Shown: piece by piece, positions 4,967-6,270 of the stretch
How positions within the stretch are numbered: position 1 is the stretch's first letter
Layout of the letters: each line of letters starts with the position of its first letter
Source: Acidobacteriota bacterium
GTDB taxonomy: Bacteria > Planctomycetota > Phycisphaerae > WQYP01 > JAJZKJ01
Direction: 5' to 3'
Assembly: GCA_021804195.1 (NCBI GenBank)
Contig: JAJZKJ010000139.1
Location: forward strand, 1 to 6,270
DNA: 6,270 nt
Position numbers and translations under genes: made by a program
Notes under the pieces: model-generated
Database searches by the model: none
The model's input: only the letters and a program-made list of their open reading frames with translations
Told to the model about the DNA's origin: nothing

Positions 4967-5474
4967 AAATGCACTCCAAAGCCACCAAGACAACGTTGAT
5001 GGTATCATTCCATCATGGTTTGGCAAGACTCCCCTGTGGATTCCTCCGGCGCTTCCGCCGGCGCCTGGGCCGGCCGGGCGCCGCTTCGCCATCCTTCGGC
5101 ACAGCCGGTCCGAAGAAACGCATTGGGATTTTCTGCTGGACCTGCCCGGCCGCGCCCGGCTGGCCACATGGCGGATCGACACAGATCCCCTGCAATGGTT
5201 CGCCGGGGAAAAAAAAGAATTCACCGCCGTCGTCTGCGCTTTACCCGATCATCGCCGTGTTTACCTGACATTCGAAGGACCTGTTTCCAGAGATCGCGGC
5301 ACGGTGAAACGGGTTGATTCCGGCGCAGCGCTGCTGATCCAAACCGGTGATCAAAAAACGCAAGTGGAACTGCGCGGCGCACGCCTGCATGTACGCATAA
5401 GTCTTCTGCGGGATTCCGATCATCCCGATCTGTGGCATCTTTGCGCCCAACCGCTTCCGCCGGTTCCGACTTGA
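4899..5474 (+). CDS. Stand-alone LigD-like 3'-phosphoesterase domain protein (start uncertain)
   Basis: The conserved part begins near 5079 (RRFAILRHS) and resembles the 3'-phosphoesterase domain of bacterial NHEJ ligase LigD, which trims 3'-phosphate and 3'-ribonucleotide ends on DNA. Counting from ATG 4899, H68, H75 and D77 (in RHS...THWDFLL) correspond to the first metal-binding His/His/Asp set. H118 and Y122 in DHRRVYLTFEG match the later conserved His and Tyr. EGPVSRDRGTVKRVDSG (126-142) matches the EG(x)nGxVxxWDxG-like turn, although Trp is replaced by Val. No polymerase or ligase domain is attached, as in the short single-domain proteins seen in planctomycetes. The only in-frame ATG codons (4899, 4905) lie inside the divergent TPR gene, an overlap of 62-68 bases. 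No GTG or TTG occurs in frame between them and the domain. ATG 5015 is well placed but in another frame. Domain call good; start poor. Confidence 0.75.
   Translation: MPMAARSKTGLATRPRRLCFKLINALQSHQDNVDGIIPSWFGKTPLWIPPALPPAPGPAGRRFAILRHSRSEETHWDFLLDLPGRARLATWRIDTDPLQWFAGEKKEFTAVVCALPDHRRVYLTFEGPVSRDRGTVKRVDSGAALLIQTGDQKTQVELRGARLHVRISLLRDSDHPDLWHLCAQPLPPVPT
4974..4977 (-). promoter_or_regulatory. Ribosome binding site deciding the TPR lipoprotein start
   Basis: The minus strand reads GGAG seven bases before ATG 4966. Together with the signal peptide that begins there, this settles the start. Confidence 0.75.
4999..5026 (-). promoter_or_regulatory. Probable promoter for the TPR lipoprotein operon
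   Basis: Reading the minus strand, TTGCCA (5026-5021, five of six -35 matches) is followed after 16 bases by TACCAT (5004-4999, four of six -10 matches). The -10 is preceded by TGA, forming an extended TGn -10 element. Transcription would start near 4992, giving a leader of about 26 bases that contains the GGAG site. The match is moderate. Confidence 0.45.
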
Positions 5475-5519
5475 ACCTGCCTTTGTCGCTGAATATTTTC
5501 CCCAATTCGGTATTGGCGG

Positions 5520-6270
5520 CTACGCCGCCGGTTCCCGCCCGAATATCCGCCTTAGAAGGTGCCGCATGTGGCCGGCCAACTCGTCAAAATCGGCGCGGCG
5601 GAAGCGCCGGACTAACAGTGCGTAGAGGGGTGGTGTGAGCAACACGGCAACCAGCAATTCCACCAGATCCGTGCGAAATTTCATCGGCAACAGCCATAAC
5701 AGCAGCACGGTCGGGATCACCGCCGCCAATCCCAGCAGACAGGGCGGCACCAACACGCCAGCGACGTCGCGAGCGCGGCCGCCGCCCCGGCGCACCGCCA
5801 AAAACATTCCGATCGGCGTGTTGATGAAGCCGTAAACGAGCGTCGTCGCCACCAGCGCCACCGCCCCGTATTTCATTCCCACCACGAATCCCACCGGAAT
5901 GTACAAAACGGCCGCTATAGCAGCCCATCGCAATTGGAGCAGAAAACGCCCCTGCGCCGAAAGCAGATTCTGTGCCAGTCCGGCCAGCAGTGTGAAGACA
6001 CTGGCCGCGGCGAAATATTGGACCATGGGAACGGCTGGCAGCCACTTGGCGCCATAAATCAGCTCCACACCGGGGCGGGCGAAGATAATCTCCAGGATAC
6101 AAATCGGCACGGACAGCAGGGCCATGGCCCGCGCGGCCCGTAGAAAGGCCCCGAGTTGACGCCGCGGATCGTTCTGGAGCGTGCTTAGCGCCGGAAATAG
6201 AACCCCCGAGAGATTCATTGCCAGCAACTGCACCACCTGACTGGCAAGATTCCAGGCAAACAAGTAATCG
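5520..6270 (-). CDS. Polysaccharide flippase, Wzx/MOP superfamily, C-terminal half (cut by window edge)
   Basis: The reading frame is open to the right edge, so the N-terminal half is missing. About 249 residues are visible of a protein that is usually 450-500. It belongs to the polysaccharide exporter branch of the MOP flippases, which move lipid-linked sugar units across the inner membrane for O-antigen, capsule or exopolysaccharide. Signs are the helix containing QLLAMNLSGVLFPALSTLQ, the motif LIYGAKWLPAVPMVQYFAA that is characteristic of WzxC-like members, and about seven further hydrophobic segments with short loops. The tail is arginine-rich (LVRRFRRADFDELAGHMRH, then HLLRRIFGREPAA). 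A TTG at 6263 is not a real start because homology-like sequence (DYLFAWNLA) continues past it. It converges on the phosphoesterase gene with 45 bases between stops. The sugar substrate is unknown. Confidence 0.88.
   Translation of the reverse strand, partial: DYLFAWNLASQVVQLLAMNLSGVLFPALSTLQNDPRRQLGAFLRAARAMALLSVPICILEIIFARPGVELIYGAKWLPAVPMVQYFAAASVFTLLAGLAQNLLSAQGRFLLQLRWAAIAAVLYIPVGFVVGMKYGAVALVATTLVYGFINTPIGMFLAVRRGGGRARDVAGVLVPPCLLGLAAVIPTVLLLWLLPMKFRTDLVELLVAVLLTPPLYALLVRRFRRADFDELAGHMRHLLRRIFGREPAA

Noticed and set aside
4247..4999. Long plus-strand open frame (250 codons) opposite the TPR gene
   Set aside because: It is antisense to a lipoprotein with a clear signal peptide, lipobox and repeats; it has no ribosome binding site and no recognisable domain.
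1..6270. A novel defence, mobile or CRISPR system
   Set aside because: No spaced repeats, transposase, integrase, nuclease cluster or toxin-antitoxin pair is visible; most genes are housekeeping or common regulatory families.

Overview
The window looks like ordinary chromosomal DNA from a GC-rich bacterium, most probably a member of the Planctomycetota and perhaps the Phycisphaerae. Three things suggest this: a STAS protein carrying the variant switch motif LSSAALG, a small RsbW-type HATPase of the kind common in planctomycetes, and a free-standing LigD-like 3'-phosphoesterase domain. Taxonomy is inferred from these family impressions, not from a search.

Left part, plus strand. dapA (21-911) makes the first committed intermediate of lysine and diaminopimelate synthesis. 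A DoxX-family membrane protein follows (1002-1442). A 344-base gap comes next, with several strong inverted repeats and then a near-consensus sigma-70 promoter (1684-1711). That promoter drives a STAS anti-sigma-factor antagonist (1787-2170). After a 135-base gap comes an RsbW/SpoIIAB-like ATP-binding protein (2306-2812). The last two resemble the two halves of a partner-switching module, but no sigma factor or PP2C-type phosphatase lies in the window.

Middle part, minus strand. Three genes read leftward as a likely operon from a promoter near 5026-4999: a TPR lipoprotein (4966-4274), an unrecognised single-pass membrane protein (4273 or 4204 to 3644) and rsmE (3615-2824), a 16S rRNA methyltransferase. 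rsmE converges on the HATPase gene, and the two share a 17-base palindrome that gives both genes tandem TGA-TAA stops. Related short repeats lie in the two gene junctions on either side of the unrecognised gene.

Right part. A plus-strand LigD-type phosphoesterase (domain from about 5079 to 5474) diverges from the TPR gene. It has a start-codon problem that may reflect an overlap, an unusual start or a frameshift. The window ends inside a minus-strand polysaccharide flippase gene (5520 to the edge), of which only the C-terminal half is present.

I saw no mobile element, CRISPR array, tRNA or rRNA. The most interesting items are the split partner-switch pair, the stand-alone phosphoesterase with its unclear start, the structured gap after the DoxX gene, and the repeat pair around the unknown gene.
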